From: Leguminivora glycinivorella
Lineage: Eukaryota > Arthropoda > Insecta > Lepidoptera > Tortricidae
DNA length: 64,000 nucleotides
NCBI RefSeq assembly: GCF_023078275.1
Contig: NC_062990.1
Coordinates: 2,125,501 to 2,189,500, forward strand
Direction: 5' to 3'
Shown here: positions 1 to 15,200 of the stretch, piece by piece
Layout: the number at the start of each line of letters is the position of its first letter
Position numbering within the stretch: the stretch's first letter is position 1
Notes under the pieces: generated by a model
What the model was told of the DNA's origin: nothing
Seen by the model: only the letters and a program-made list of their open reading frames with translations
Database searches by the model: none
Position numbers and translations under genes: made by a program

Positions 1-27
1 TTAGACTTTATCTGTCTATACGGAGTT

Positions 28-72
28 TTATATGTCTTTAGTTTAACGAACTGTTCGTTGTTTTTCCTTTAG
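28..72 (+). other. Intron end upstream of the first RyR exon
   Basis: Polypyrimidine stretch and AG at 71-72. The first 40 bases of the window are matched, inverted, at 5502-5543. Confidence 0.5.
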
Positions 73-229
73 ATTGGCCCGATTCCTGGAAACCGCTGGC
101 TCCGTCCTGAACTATTTCGAGCCTTTCCTCGGCCGTATCGAGATCATGGGCGGCTCTAAACGCATCGAGCGAGTTTACTTCGAGATCAAGGAGGAAAACA
201 TTGAGCAGTGGGAGAAGCCGCAAATTAAG
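73..229 (+). CDS. RyR: RyR exon: cytoplasmic region with GRIEIMG motif
   Basis: Acceptor TTTCCTTTAG ends at 72 and donor GT is at 230. The first base completes a codon from an upstream exon outside the window. Encodes LARFLETAGSVLNYFEPFLG through EKPQIK, a well conserved RyR stretch (GRIEIMG, KRIERVYFEI). Ends in phase 0. Confidence 0.95.
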
Positions 230-3200
230 GTAGTGCTATCTTATAAATTGAAATAGATATCATACACGAAAGAAAATACGACAAGGCCCACTGGTGGCCA
301 AGCCGGGAATCGAACCCGGGTCTTATTTATTATTTTTTATTATTTAGTTGTGCAATGTAATGTAATTTCCTAGATTTTTTTTTTGTTTTTGTTAAACTAA
401 TTTTATTTTTTATTGTTGTTAAGTGTGATTATTTGTGATATTTTATGTGTGTACCCAAATTGTATGATCCCAGTTGGTCGAAATAAAGTGATTTTAATTT
501 TTTATTTACGCGGGTAAGCGGTTAGCCGGTTTCAATTTATAATTTATATATAGTAGTGTGACTACTTGAGAAAAAGAACAAATCAAAAATATTCAATGAA
601 ATAATTTGATTTCTTCCCTAGTAGTGCTATCTTACTTTCTAAAATATATTCTCGTACTAGCTTCTGCCCGCGGCTTCGCTCGCGTTAAATCCAAAAATTT
701 GGCATGATCCATACAAAATTCCACCCCCCATTTTAGGGAAATGGGGTGTTAGGAGGAGACAAAAAGTAGCCTATGTCACTCTCCATCCCTTCAACTATCT
801 CCACTTAAAAAATCACGACAATTCGTCGCTCCGTTTTGCCGTGAAAGACGGACAAACAAACAGACACACTTTCCCATTTGTAATATTAGTATGGATTTAT
901 ATGAATGTTCTAAAGTGCTGGTGGCCTAGTGGTAAGAATAGTAATAGTAGTAAACACTTTATTGTACAATTAATAACAAATAATTTTTAAGAAAAAAAAA
1001 CAGTCGCCTTTCGGGTTCTGGTGAAAGCTACTTGCGAATGTTGGATTATGTAGAAATGTGATGCTTTAATTATTAGATGGCAACACAAATGAATACGTAT
1101 AACGTTAAGGTTTGAGGAGTTTCCTCAATTCCTCATGAATCCGATTATATTATAAGAAATCGAAGCTTGACAAACTTTGATCGAAGCTTGAAAAATTTTC
1201 AAAATCGGTCCAGTAACGACGGAGATATCGAGGAACAAACATAAAAGAAAAGAAAAAAAAAAACATACAGACGACTTGATAACCGTCCTTCTTGAGAGAT
1301 ATGAGGCGACGGTTAAAAACAAAGTAATTACAGTAAAGAACAGAACATTACAAAGGCGAACTTATCCCTTCGAGGGAGGGAGGTAAGAGCGTGCGACTAT
1401 CGATCCGGAGGTCGCGAGTTCGAAACTCGGCTTGTACTAATGAGTTCTGAACTTATGTGCGAAATGTCATTTGATATTTGCCAGTCACTTTCCGGACTAA
1501 CTCTGACAAGGCGTAAGGTCAGGCACCAGTTTTACGAAAGCGACTGCCATCTAAGCCAAATCTTGGGATTAGATGTCAAAGCGGATCCCAGGCTCCCATG
1601 AGCCCTGGCAAAATGCCGGGATATCGCAAAGAGGATGATGTCTACGGGAGTTTTTTTATAGTTAAAATTTTAAATCTATGGAAAGTTATATAAAACGTAA
1701 AAGTATGTAAACGCAATTATTTACAACTAGCTTAAATTCAAAAATTGCGAAATGCTCCAAGTGGGGGAAGGGGGGGAGGGGGGGTTTAAGAAGAGACAAT
1801 AAGTAGCCTATGTCACTTTCATCCCTAAACTATCTCCACCTTAAAAATCACGTCTACGATAATTTACATATAATTATATGTAAATGTACCTAAATAGAAA
1901 ATATCTATTACTCAGAAAAGTCAGAAACAAATATCTGTGCTCATCACGCAAATAAATACCCTTAACGGGATTCGAACCCAGGACCGCGGCTAAGCAGGCA
2001 GGGTCACTACCGACTAGGCCAGACCGGTCGTCAAGTATGTTAAAATTAAAATAATCAAATTGCAAATCTTTGGGAAGTAATATAAAACATAAAAGTGGGT
2101 ATACAGAGTGGGGCCTGTAACAAAGGCGAAGAATTGAACTGTAGGCTATTCTCCTTATACTGATCAACATTTGTTCAGTGACTTTTAAAAATTATGAAGT
2201 CTTTAAATTTTTAATTTTTCATACAAAATAAATATTAGCTTCAATGTACGCCATTATTGTTGTCATTGACGTTGTCTGTCACACTTTAGACTTAACAGAA
2301 TTCGCAATACATTACCTCTTAGAAAAAACTTTCAAGGGTGATAAAAATCAAAATACAAGTTATTTTTAAAAGTCGCCGAACAAATGTTGATCAATATAAG
2401 GAGAATAGCCTAGAGTTCAATTCTTCGCCTTTGTTACAGGCCCCACTCTGTATACAATTATTATTTACAATGTACCTTTATTTCAGGAATCCAAACGCGC
2501 TTTCTTCTACAGCATAGTAACAGAAGGCGGTGACAAGGAGAAGCTAGAAGCGTTCGTCAATTTCTGCGAAGACGCCATCTTTGAGATGACGCACGCGTCA
2601 GGACTCATGGCGGCTTCCGAGGAGCAGGGCGGAGGACCGAAGAGCAGAGAAGCGGCTTATATGTATCTGGGGGATGATGATGATGAGAAGTGAGTGCTAT
2701 TTATGGCCATTTTCAGAATTTGGGTCCAATAGGGTAGTTTCCACAGAACTAAATCAAGATAGAAGGAAAATGCTCGGCGATTAACAGCGAAACCGAGCGT
2801 GTAACGTTTTGTGTCGAGCCTATGACGTCACAAGTGTACTTTAGTGATGGGAACGTTGTCGCCGCGTAACCCATTCGATCGATTGTGGAGGTTGCGTGCG
2901 GGATGCCCGCCGAAGTTAAAAATATCGGATGTTCATCTTCGTTGTGAAATGAAGTAAGTATATACCTGTATTCGTGTGATGACAAACAATTCACTAGTAG
3001 GTATATAATTTGCCTAAGGCCAGGAACAAAGATTTTAGTAGGTAGGTATTAATACTAGTTAATATTTCGTAATATTTTTAAGAAAATCGACCATGTACTC
3101 ACAGCATTATCCTCATGTTATTTGTTACAACTTTTAGTAATATATAAATATAATTAACCATTAACACATTTTTAGAGTTATTTTTATTCATAATAAATAT

Positions 3201-6200
3201 AGAGCGTATTATGTTTGTATTTGATTTTCTGCCGACCACAAATTCAACGTTAATACCGTAACTGTAACCTATTTTAAAGTTAAATTTACTTTTCACTCGT
3301 ACTTTATATGTATAGTTTCATAACAATATAAAAACATAATTATAATTTACACTGCTTCGCAAAATCGATTTAAATCGAATAAGGAAATCGCAGCATACAT
3401 GACGATATAGTTCCGTGGTGCACCACTATTCTTAAGTTCGACGTGAGTTCGACGGACAAAATAACAAATCTACCTTCACTTTGTCTCGACAGTTTGAATA
3501 GCCTATTTTATATCGCTTGTTTTAAACGCACGCCAAGTCGGACTCGTCAAATTAAAGCCGCAATGGAAAACTAGTTTGACGGCCGTACGTCAGCTAATGT
3601 TTTGATGATAAAAATAGGAAAATCGTGTTTTTTATTTAATAAAAAATATTTTAGGACAAATGGTACTTACCGATGATAGGAAACACTTTGTTTAACACCC
3701 TTGCTTTTATTGGTGGTGTTTGAACAGTTAATTATCGAATACCGACCCATTTTGTATTTTTCACTGTATGTCACTCGCGGGCAGCGGTCGGGAGCAGACT
3801 GACTTGCGCGGCGAACAATGTTGCTCGCTATTTAACTTTTCCGCACGCGAAGTAGATACACTTTTTCCTTCTATCTTGATTTAGTTCTGTGTTAGTTTCC
3901 TATACTTAAAATAATAGTTATTTGTTTTACAAGGGGGCAAAGTTCTTGTTTAACCGCACGTGCCAATATTGATACCTGAGCGTTGCGAGGGTATCAAGGC
4001 ACGAAGGTTAAACAAACTTTGCCACCGAGTGAAACACAAAATTTTTCACCACACCAACACGAACAAGATACCGACTATAAAACATCAAAATAAATCAAAT
4101 CCGTCAATTTATTCAATACTTATGATTCAAAATCATCATTTATAGGTAAAATCTAGCAGCCAAATTAAGACATCGAGTTAAAATTTGTATGAAATTACTT
4201 TGCCCCCTTGTGGATAAAATGCGATTTTGCTATCTGTTTTCGAATAGCAAAGAAAGCCTTTACCAGTTGGTGTGGTGAAAAATATTTTATGCAGAGCACG
4301 AAATAAAGCACCACATAATTAGAAGAAATATATGGACTGGGGGCCGATTTCTGAATCTCGACCATTCGATTACGTGATTTTTTTAATTTTAGACATGTTT
4401 CTATGAAATAATTTTATCTTATCTTATCTGACGTTTCTGTTAGACGACCGGTCTGGTATAGCGCGTAGTGACACTGCTAAGCCGCGGTCCCGGGTTCGAA
4501 TCCCGGTAAGGGCATTTATTTGTGTGATGAGCACAGATATTTGTTCCTGAGTCATGGATGTTTTCTATGTATATAAGTATTTGTATAATATATACCTCTA
4601 TATCGTTGTCTGAGTACCTGCAACACAAGCCTTTTTGAGCTTACCGTGGGACTCAGTCAATCTGTGTAAGAATATCCTGTAATCGATGTAGGGAACAAAT
4701 CAAATTATTTTATGAAATATTTTTTTTTGATTTGTTCTTTTTTTTTTAAGTAGTAACACTACTATATATAAATTATAAACTGAATTAGATACCATACACT
4801 AAAGAAAAAGCGATCAAGCCCACTGGTGGCGAAGCCGGGTCTCCAGCTGATTCCCGGCTTCGCCACCAGTGGGCTTGATCGCTTTTTCTTTAGTGTATGG
4901 TATCTAATTCAGTTTATAATATCCTGTAATATTTATTTATTTATTTATATATCTTATACCATGTTTGAGAAAAATATATTAAAAAACATATTTCCTCTTT
5001 TTCAGCAAAGGCAAAGACCCCTTCCGCCGCGGCCTCCAATCTATAAAGGACGGCTTCGCCACCGCATTCTCGTCCCTATCCCCAGCGAACATAAAGTCCA
5101 AAATCGCGGACATGCAGCAAATGCCCCCGGCGGAGTTAGCCGTTGGATTTTTCAAGATGTTCTTCTATCTGTTCTATTATATGGGATATGCGTGCTTAGT
5201 GGTTATAAGGTAAGACTTATATATTTATATTTTTTTTTTTTAGAACAAAACGGGACTTAATCGCGTAAACACTTACATTTATATTTGGCCCGACGTTTCG
5301 AACATCACATTATGTTCGAGAAACTCGCGCGGCTAGAAGATGTTGATGCAATTCCTCGCCAGTCTACCCGTGACCACGAACATAATGTGATGTTCGAAAC
5401 GTCGGGCCAAATATAAATGTAAGTGTTTACGCGATTAAGTCCCGTTTTGTTCTAAAATTATGAGTGCAAATCGTGTTAGTCTAAATCCTTATATATTTAA
5501 TACCAAAGACATATGTAACTCCGTATAGACGGATAAAGTCTAAGAAAATAAGAAACCGGCCAAGAGCGTGTCGAGCCATGCTCAGTGTAGGGTTCCGTAG
5601 TTTTCCATATTTTTCTCAAAAACTACTGAACCTATCAAGTTCAAAACAATTTTCCTAGAAAGTCTTTATAAAGTTCTACTTTGTGATTTTTTTCGTATTT
5701 TTTAAACATATGGTTCAAAAGTTAGGGGGGGAGGACACTTTTTTTTCCTTTAGGATCGATTATATCCGAAAATATTAATATAATCAAAAAACGATTTTAG
5801 TAAACCCTTATTTATTTTTAAATATCCATCCAAAAATATATCACACGTTGGATTTGGAATGAAAGAAAAAATTCAGTCCCCACTTTTACATGTAGGGGGG
5901 TACCCTAAAAAAACATTTTTTTCCACTTTTTATTTTACCACTTTGTCGGCGTGATTGATATACATATTGGTACCAAATTTCAGCTTTCTAGTGCTAACGG
6001 TTACTGAGATTATCCGCGGACGGACGGACGGACAGACAAACATGGCGAGTTGACTACGGAACCTTAAAAACGTACCTCAAAGCCCTAGAGAAAAAGGTGC
6101 GGTGGCCTAGATGGCGTTACACCTTTGGGGAACGCTCGGCTAGATGGCGCTAATATTAATATTTGACATTTTAACACATATCAAGCTAACAATATGGGCC

Positions 6201-9200
6201 AAATTGTCAAAACTGAGGTTCAAAAGTTTTAAGCTTGTGTCGAGAGATGGCAGTCTATGCACTGTGATTACACATTTTACTTTGACAGTAACTCTCTATA
6301 ATACTCGATCCTCTTTGTTAATACTTAACTATCATTTTTTTATTAGAATTTGAAATTTTTGGGTTTACAGAGCTCACAGGCAACAGTGTTAACCGTCCGT
6401 AGCGTATCTTTAATATCTTTTGCCACGAAACATTAAGGAATTAACTTTAACTGTAATGACATTCGTTGTGTAGAAATATTAACTTTAAATCTAGTTTTAG
6501 TTCTTAGCTTTAGATATATTGCAATACCCTCACAGGGTGTGTTGAAACTCATCATTGGCCTCAAAGTCTATAACAGACTATACAAGCAGTGTTAAGTGGG
6601 GCGACAGCGTTTTTCATGGCTATGTAAGCCAATACGGGAGCGACAAACACGACCACAACTCGGGCAGGTGAAGTGTGCTCTTGGCGAACACGTATCGCGC
6701 TGATGACGCTTGGCGCGCTTACTTGCGAGTGTCGCAAACCAAGCATTGTCGTGGATTTTACGTCCGTCGAACAGCAGTTTGCGCCATTTGTCCCTGTCCT
6801 CGGCAAGCATCTGGAGGGGTACGAACAACATCTTAGTCCCCCAGACTTTTAGAACAAAACGGGACTTAATCGCGTAAACACTTACATTTATATTTGGTCC
6901 GACGTTTCGAACATCACATTATGTTCGTGGTCACGCCAAATATAAATGTAAGTGTTTACGCGATTAAGTCCCGTTTTGTTCTAAAAGTATGAGTGTAAAT
7001 CGTGTTAGTCTAAATCAATATATTTAGTCCCCCAGCTTGTTGAAACTATTCACATGTATACTTATTAAGACCTTTTTAACACACATTGCAAAATAAATGA
7101 AATGAATGTACTGTTGGCTACGGGCCCAGCCGGCGTAGCCGAAATGACATTCGAGGACACTAGCCGCTGATCAAAACGCAATCTAGCTCCATCGCGTCAA
7201 GCCAATACGAAAGAGCGATAGAGATAAATACGATAACGATATCATAGTAAGCGCTTTTGCATTTGGCTACGTAAACAGGCAGGCAAGTATGGTCGCGCGA
7301 TAAATGATTACAAACATCAGGCCGTCCCTATCGCACTTACGAATATTGCGATAGGGACGGCCTGGGGCCCGTTTCTCGAAAGGTACAAGCCTTGTATTAC
7401 AAGTGCGCGAACTGTCAAATCGTATGGGTTGTCATGGAAACACACTTGTAATACAAGGCTTGTACCTTTCGAGAAACGGGCCACTGATGTTTTATCACTT
7501 ATCGCGCGACCATGCTTATCTGCCTGGTCTGTTTAAGATACGGCCTTAATTTTGATACCTATTATTATTGTGGACATGTACAGTTCTAGACAAAAAGTTT
7601 GCCACCAGAGGACGCCACTGAGTTTCGGTATACAGGGCGCTCTCTAGCGATTGTTTCAACACTAAAAGATGCGCCCTCTTTTGTATCGTTTCAGAACTAA
7701 GTTAGTGTTAATTTATCGATATCGATGTTGATTTTAAATTAAGTACTTATCCCAAAACTTTCAAATTCTTTTAAATTCCTTTTGGTACATTTTTTTTAAA
7801 TTCTTGTTGAATTATTACTCTCTTATGGTTTCCATGTATCATGTATCATTCTACTCATTGTATAAAAATTATTAGTGTTGTGTATTGTGTGCGATAAGAT
7901 CTAAATACATTACAATATAGAAAAGTAGACACCTTTCGCATCGATATTATTTTTATAAAAACATGCGCTGCGATATAAGTAAGATTTATCAATTACACGT
8001 CACAACACTTATTAATTTTTTTTACTCCCGAACTGTTATTCGTCATTTACAGGGTCGTGCATAGATCTTTAAAATTCTACATAAAGGTCTATTCCCCAAA
8101 GCCAGCGTCCGCCGGCTTTCCGCGCATGCGCGCAGTATCGAAAAAACTGAAAACGCATTGTTTGGTTCTGTAACCATGGCAACGCCTTATAACGACACTG
8201 CGCGAGTGCGCGGAAAGGCTTTGGGCAGCCGAGCTGACAGTGCAAACCTTTGCGTCAAAATACAGGAAACAGTGTGAATTTCACGAAAGTTATTCAAGAA
8301 AACTATTAAAAACTAAGGGCCAGTTGCATCAACCAAATTTGACAGACACATCATCGTCACGCAGCAGACGTCTATGAAAATTCCCATACGAGAAAATTTT
8401 ACGAATGTTTTAATGGTGACAGACGGTTTGATGCAACCGGCCCTAAGTGCATGGTCGTAGAAAAAGTATTGTATGCAACGGTGTTTAACTGAGTCAAAAA
8501 ATACTCGTGGCGTCTCAATAACAATTTTCGGCTTCGCCTCAAATTGTTACCCACGCTACTCGTCTTTTTTGACCTCCTTTAAACGCCTGTTGCATAAAAT
8601 ACTATTATGATTTCTACTTATTTATAAATATCATTTTGGTATATGGAAACAAACTGGTGTTTTTCAAAGATATTTATGGACTGTCATGTTTTCACGCTAC
8701 ATTTTGGTGCACAGTCATTGGTAAATGCTTTGTTATGTGTTAGAAAACTTAGAAACAAATGTACATATTTTGTTATGTCTATATTCTTGTTACTTCATAA
8801 TAGAACTTTAACTTAAAGCACCTTATTTTTGTGCTGCGTCGTTTAAAATGATTTTTGATGAAGTTATAAGCATGTTTAATTTGAAATTAAGTTTTAGTGC
8901 TTTGTTTTATTAAAGTTTATCATAGATAAAGTAGATAAAAAAAATATTTTGAAGTCTTAGGTTGTAGCAAAATAACATGATTGTTTTAAAAATGTGTTGT
9001 CTGAGTTTTTTCATGTTTGTATTGATTTTTGATAGGTATGTTGATAATTATAATATTACGGTACTGAATCGGTTTCTTGAAATGATAGCAAATTTGTTTT
9101 AAATACCATTTTAATGAACCTTACATTTAGTTTAAATTTTTGCTAATTTTAACTTCATCACAATTTAAGTCAATATCACGTTTTTTTTTTCGGTTTAACT

Positions 9201-12200
9201 TATGCACATTTCAATCAATGTTACCGTACCTACTTAATTTTAGTTACTTATTCAGTTTTTAATACCTAATCAATATAGAAACAGACATTTTATGATTAAG
9301 AAGCCAAAGCAGTTTATTTTATATGTTGAATACGATAGATGATTCAATATTTTTAGGTTTTACCTTGCCAAAGCAAACTTTTTTTTAACTTATGACTCCA
9401 AAAAAATGCATCCATTTTTCCCCACAGGTACATTTTCGGCGTACTCCTCGGCCTAATGCGAGGCCCGCAGACAGAGGAAGTGCCGCCAGAACCCACGGAG
9501 GAGGAGAAAATTGGTCAGTTGAGGCACAGGTTACTCGCGCAGAGTCAAAGTAAGGGGAGCACAGTACGTACGGGTGGCTTCCGCTTGCGTTCGGTCACTG
9601 GGGAGGGTGGGGTGAGATGGGTACCTTGGGAAAATAGATTTGGGGAAAATTTAATTTTTAAAGACGAAAAAATTGAACACAGACAAATATATTTTTTTTT
9701 CGATAATTTTTTTGGACGGAAAGTCGTTTCTTCAGACAAACGTAGAATTTGTTTATAAATTCACTTGAAACAAAAGTATTAAAAATTTTTTATGGAGATT
9801 ATTAAAAATGGAGATTACATTTTTTATGTAATGATCTCTGGGAATATGGGTATTTTATAAATTGGACAGTGACCGAATATCTTCCAACACGTACTAAATC
9901 GCCAAACGCAGATATTTTTTTATTATATTAACAAAATTGGTATTTCTTCTAAATTTGTAACTCAATAATTTGGCCTAATATGAATAACAAATAATAAGTA
10001 CCGTAAACCGGGGTGAATTTGAGATAACTGTGGTAATTGGACAAAAAACTTAAAATGTTATTTGCCTGACAATTCTTAAAAAAAAACTTATATACATTGA
10101 TAATTTTTATTTTTTAAGTAATTCCCGAAAAGTTTGAACATTTGGATTATGACTCCGATTTCGATAAAAATTGGTAGGCTGATAGAGTCCATGGTGCTGA
10201 GCAAGATCCACTAGGTTTCTTAAAATGTCCCAGGTAGTTTGTATGAAACCTTCCTTTTTTTTTACCAGATTTCTATACATTTTCCGTAACAAAAAAGGAA
10301 AATTTATCAAAATCGGAGACGGTATCCAAATGTACAAAACTTTTCGGGAATTCCTGTTTTAAGAACTTTTCAAGTAAATCGCATTTAAAGTTTTGTGCCT
10401 GTTTACCCCAACCTTCTTTATTTACCTAAGTTGACGGTATGTCTACTATAATTTTAACAATATAAATCTGCTTTTGAGCGTTAACAGGTAACTTTTCTAT
10501 GTATTTTAAGTGTTGTACATACCTACATGTTTAAATATATATTACTTACATTATTTCCTTAATTGAACTTAACTCTTAAGCGAATAAAACTGTTAATAAT
10601 TGGCAAATACTACAATTTTCTTTCGTCTGAATTTGTAATCTTATGCATGAAATAAAACAATGTTTTTCAACAGTAAGTTAAAATTATCGTTTTTGAAGGT
10701 TTCATTTTTAAAACGTATCCATTTTCTAGACAATTTACTTTGATTAATTTTTACAAAATCTTTGCGAAATTTAGATTAAATTATTAAGTTATTTAAAAAA
10801 ACGGTTTATCCAGTAATTTACACTGCAATACTCTCTTACTCTGTTCTCCACATTAAATTAGAAATTCTTGGTATCAAGTTAGTTCAGTTACAAATTGGTG
10901 CCGTGACCAGGAATCTCGTGAGTATCGATGAACTTTATAAGATTCTACCAACGTTGCTCTTCGTGTAAGGGTATTTCCAGAAATTGTGACTCAAAATTAG
11001 TGGAAGTTGTTAACAAAAATTAACTCGGATGTCAGTTTTGTGACGACAATTAAGAATTAAATTTGTCTAAAAATTAACTTTTTTCGTGTTCTGAATGTAG
11101 ATTATTGCTTATAGTTTACGTAATTAACACAAAAGCAATATTTCATTGACATTTCATGCTTTATTGTCGTCACAAAATTGACATCGAGGTAAGTAATTTT
11201 TGTTAGCAACTTTCACTAGTCTTGAGTTCCAATTTTTGAAAATGCCCGTAATCGCTGGGCTCCAAATAAGTATTTTAGGCGTAACTGACTCAAAATTTTC
11301 TAACTCGCATTCATAAAAATCTAATTTCTACCAACAGTGGGCGGCAGTGATCGCTTACCGGCGACCTGTCTGCTCGTTTGCTTCCTATCCCATAAAAAAA
11401 CACACACACATTCTCGTATTTGACCACATAGATGTTGCTAACACTATGTGCTGTATCAGGTCCATCAAGGATGCTACCAGCATTGCCGGCGGCGGATGAC
11501 ACGGGGCAAATGCAGGTCTCTGCCTTCGGTCTGGATATTTCCAAAGAAGACAACGGCCAGTGAGTAATTTATCAATGCTTTACTACTGTTACTCTTGAGT
11601 ATTGTCATTATTTTACGAAATGATTTATTGAGAGACTTTTACTCCAGAAAACGACTCATTCCTTTATTTTTGATTCATTCATTTACACGATCGACGATTT
11701 ACGATCAAACAGTCAAACCGTGGAAACTGTTTTGTGGGACATTGTTCTTATGTAAACTATTCCTGTGTTAATAAATAATAATAAGATTTAGAAAAGTTAT
11801 TTACCGTCAAATCTATATTCATAGCAAGTTTTTTAACTGTCAAACGTCAAATTATAAAACATCTTTGAGCGTGTATCAAAAGCTAGAAATTGTCACTATT
11901 TTCAAAAAAATCTCGTATCTTCTTGTGGTAATGAAAAGACAAATTAGTAACTAACCTGTATGTATGAGCTGATTATGGAGTTACTGTGTTTTAACTTTGA
12001 ATAGGACAGTGAGATACGAAATTTTGTCAAAGTACTGACAAAATGTAATTTTTAAAAGTGATTGTCTGACTGTAATTACGACGATTTTCTTTAGTGTTAA
12101 TGGGCCATTTTTTTCAAAGTTGTCCACCCCACTTTTTTTGTAGCATGGGTATTTTTTACGCGATTCATACTCAGAATCAAGAGCTCTTTCGATCCTGATA

Positions 12201-15200
12201 GGAGAAAGAAAATGTCCCAAGATTTCCATACATTTTTTCGAACCTTCCATTCCGTTACCGCCATACAAAATGTATGAAAAAATGGTAACGGAATGGGAAA
12301 AAACCCATGGGACACTTTTTTTCTCCTATTAGGATTGAAAGAGCACGCGATTCTGAGTGGAAAACACATAAAAATTTTCAAATACAAAAAAAAAGTGGAG
12401 TGGACAACTTTGAAAAAAATGGCCCTAATATTGATTGACGAAATCAGGTATTTAAAAATAATAACGTTTACTTTTAGAATCCAAGTGAAACCGCACGAGT
12501 CCCCGACCACATCAACGCCATCTTCCGGCGAGGAGGCGGAAGCTTCACCCGACGAGGCAGTCGAACACTCTGAGGAGCAACAGCCGCCATCTTTGATCGA
12601 CCTGCTCGGGTAACTGTTATGCTCCTGTCTTATGTAATGATAGTGTAATAACAATATATGATGTATCCTGGCAGGGTCGCCATGTAATAACAATATATGA
12701 TGTATCCTGGCAGGGTCGCCATGTAATAACAAGATAAGTTATTATAGATAGGATAAGCAGCGTCACGGGATGAGGTGTATTCAAATGATGAACACGAGTA
12801 GTAGATAGTAATGAATCCCAATCAATCCCATTTATTGTATAAAGCTGTGCCTATATATACATGTTTGGGTTGTCGCTGACCAAGCAATATGCGTTATGTC
12901 GCAGTAAACCATTGTGTTACTGCTAAACACGGAAAGTGGCTAATATGCCATTACAATAGATTTGAAGACGTAATACGTTATCAGGCTAAATCATCATCCG
13001 CCATTGCCGTATGCCAGCATTCACCACGGCTCATGGGAGCCTTGGGTCCGCTTCGACAACTTCAAAGATTTGGCGTAGGCATTGGCACTAGTTTTACGAA
13101 AGCGACTACCATCCGACCTTCCAACCCGAAAGGTAACTAGGCCTTATTAGGATTAGTCCGGTTTCCTCACGATGCTTTCCTTCACCTATAAGCGACTGGC
13201 AAATATCAAATGACATTTCGCACATAAGTTCCGAAAAACTCATTGGTACTAGCCGGGGTTCGAACCCGCGACCTCCGGATTGAAAGTGGCACGTACGCTT
13301 ACTACTAGGCTGCCAGCGCTTGTTATCATCGCGAAATGAGAACATTTTTTTAAATAATAAAATTCACACACAGAAAATGTACCTAGACTACATAGTCTTA
13401 CAAAAGTTAATACTGAAGGTATCCTGGTCACGGCACCAATTTGTAAGTGACCTAACATGATATTAAGAATTTCTAATGTAATGTTTCAGTGGAGAACAAG
13501 CGAAGAAGCAAGCGCAAGAGAGATTGGAAGCCCAGGCTGCGCAGCAAGCTGCTATGTCTGCTATCGAAGCGGAGAGTAAAAAGGTTTCATATATGATATA
13601 ATAAGACTGTATTGGGCTAGCTCATAAAATCGTATTTTTTTACAAAAAAATACGATTAAAATAGGCTGCTAGACTCATACCAAAATTGGCACAATAAATG
13701 GTTGTTAATGGTTGTTATTTGACTTAAAAATCCAATATTTATAGATTTGAGGCATTGAAAGTGCATGATGATTAAGTATTTTTGATTAAAAAGGATAACG
13801 GTTTTTTTTTAACTTTAGACACCGAAAACTCTTTCTTTCGGTTAATTGAACAGTAATATTAATGATATAAGACCAATATAGTCAAGTAGCCTATTATTTC
13901 AAGTGACAATTGTGTCGCTTAACTTCAAACTTGGTTAAATCCATTCTGCTTTAAAGTTGATTATGTATAAAATTTATAATATCTGAAAAATAATCAACAA
14001 TAGCAGAATGGATTTACCCGAGTTTGAAGTTAGGCGACACAATTATTTTTCACCATCAACATTGGCTCTTGACAATGATAATTTTGCTTAAAACCATCTG
14101 CCGACTATACTCTGACATACCTCATATGCCTGAAAGAACAAATTAACTATTAAGCTGGACATTACTTATATTCATTTGTGGATTTTGTTTTGCTTAAATT
14201 TTGCTCGCCTTAAAAGAGCATTTCTATTTTTTGGCATTAAAAAATTTTGATTGTTTTACAAGATATGGCGAAACTAAACAACATTACCTAAGATCTTTAT
14301 GTACCCATGTTTATACAATAAAATATTTTTGATTTTGATTTGATTTGATTTTGAAATTTTAGAATCACGAGTACTTTCAGACTCACTGAGAGACAGAAAG
14401 TGTCCCAGAATTTCCATACATTTTTGTTACTTTCCTCTTTTGTTACCCCATACAACATGTACGGAAAATGGTAACAAGATAAGAAAAAATCGTATGGGAC
14501 AATTTTTTTAACTACTAGGATTAAAAAAGCTAGTAATTCTGAGATTTCTGAGTAGAAATAGCATTTTTTTTTCAAAAATATCACACTTCATGAAAGTGGC
14601 AAAAAAAAAGAAATGCTCAAAAGTAGATTTTAGTGTAGTAACATTTAAATTTGCTTCAATGCAGCCGGGATCTGAAAGGAGATATTTTCATAGCAAGAAG
14701 GTAAAACTATTGAAAATATTTTTTAGACTTTTCGGTTAAACACGTTGATCTGCAGCTTAGTAAACATTTCACTTGCAAACTTCCATTATCATTTAGATGT
14801 CTTTGCCATCACGGAACAGTTCCGGACCTTTGGGAGGCGTGCGCGGGGTCGAAGCCAACTTGTAGAGGCCCTTTTGATACTTTAATGAAATTAAGCGGTA
14901 GACCGAGCAGATGTTGCCCTTGCCCGTATCATGGAACACATGCAGAGGCAACACCCGCTTTTTAAATTGAACTGGGCTATTGGATGAAAGTGATGGATGT
15001 AGATATTATAAGCACAAAATTAAAATTTTGAAAAATAATCCCCGACATAGTGGACCGATTTTCATGAAACATAGCTAAGAGTACTCCCGACTAATTCAGC
15101 TTCCAAACAAAAAAATCGAAATCACAATCGGTTCATCCGTTCGGGAGCTACGACGTCACAGACAAACAAACAGACAGACAGACAAACATACACGTCAAAC

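Noticed and set aside
4826..5260. 144-codon open frame on the plus strand
   Set aside because: It starts inside a palindrome and reads the RyR exon in the wrong frame; the correct frame gives KGKDPFRRGLQS.
12097..12732. 211-codon open frame on the minus strand
   Set aside because: It covers a fold-back MITE, an RyR exon in antisense and 39-bp tandem repeats; its repeated LLHGDPARIHH stretch comes from the tandem repeat.
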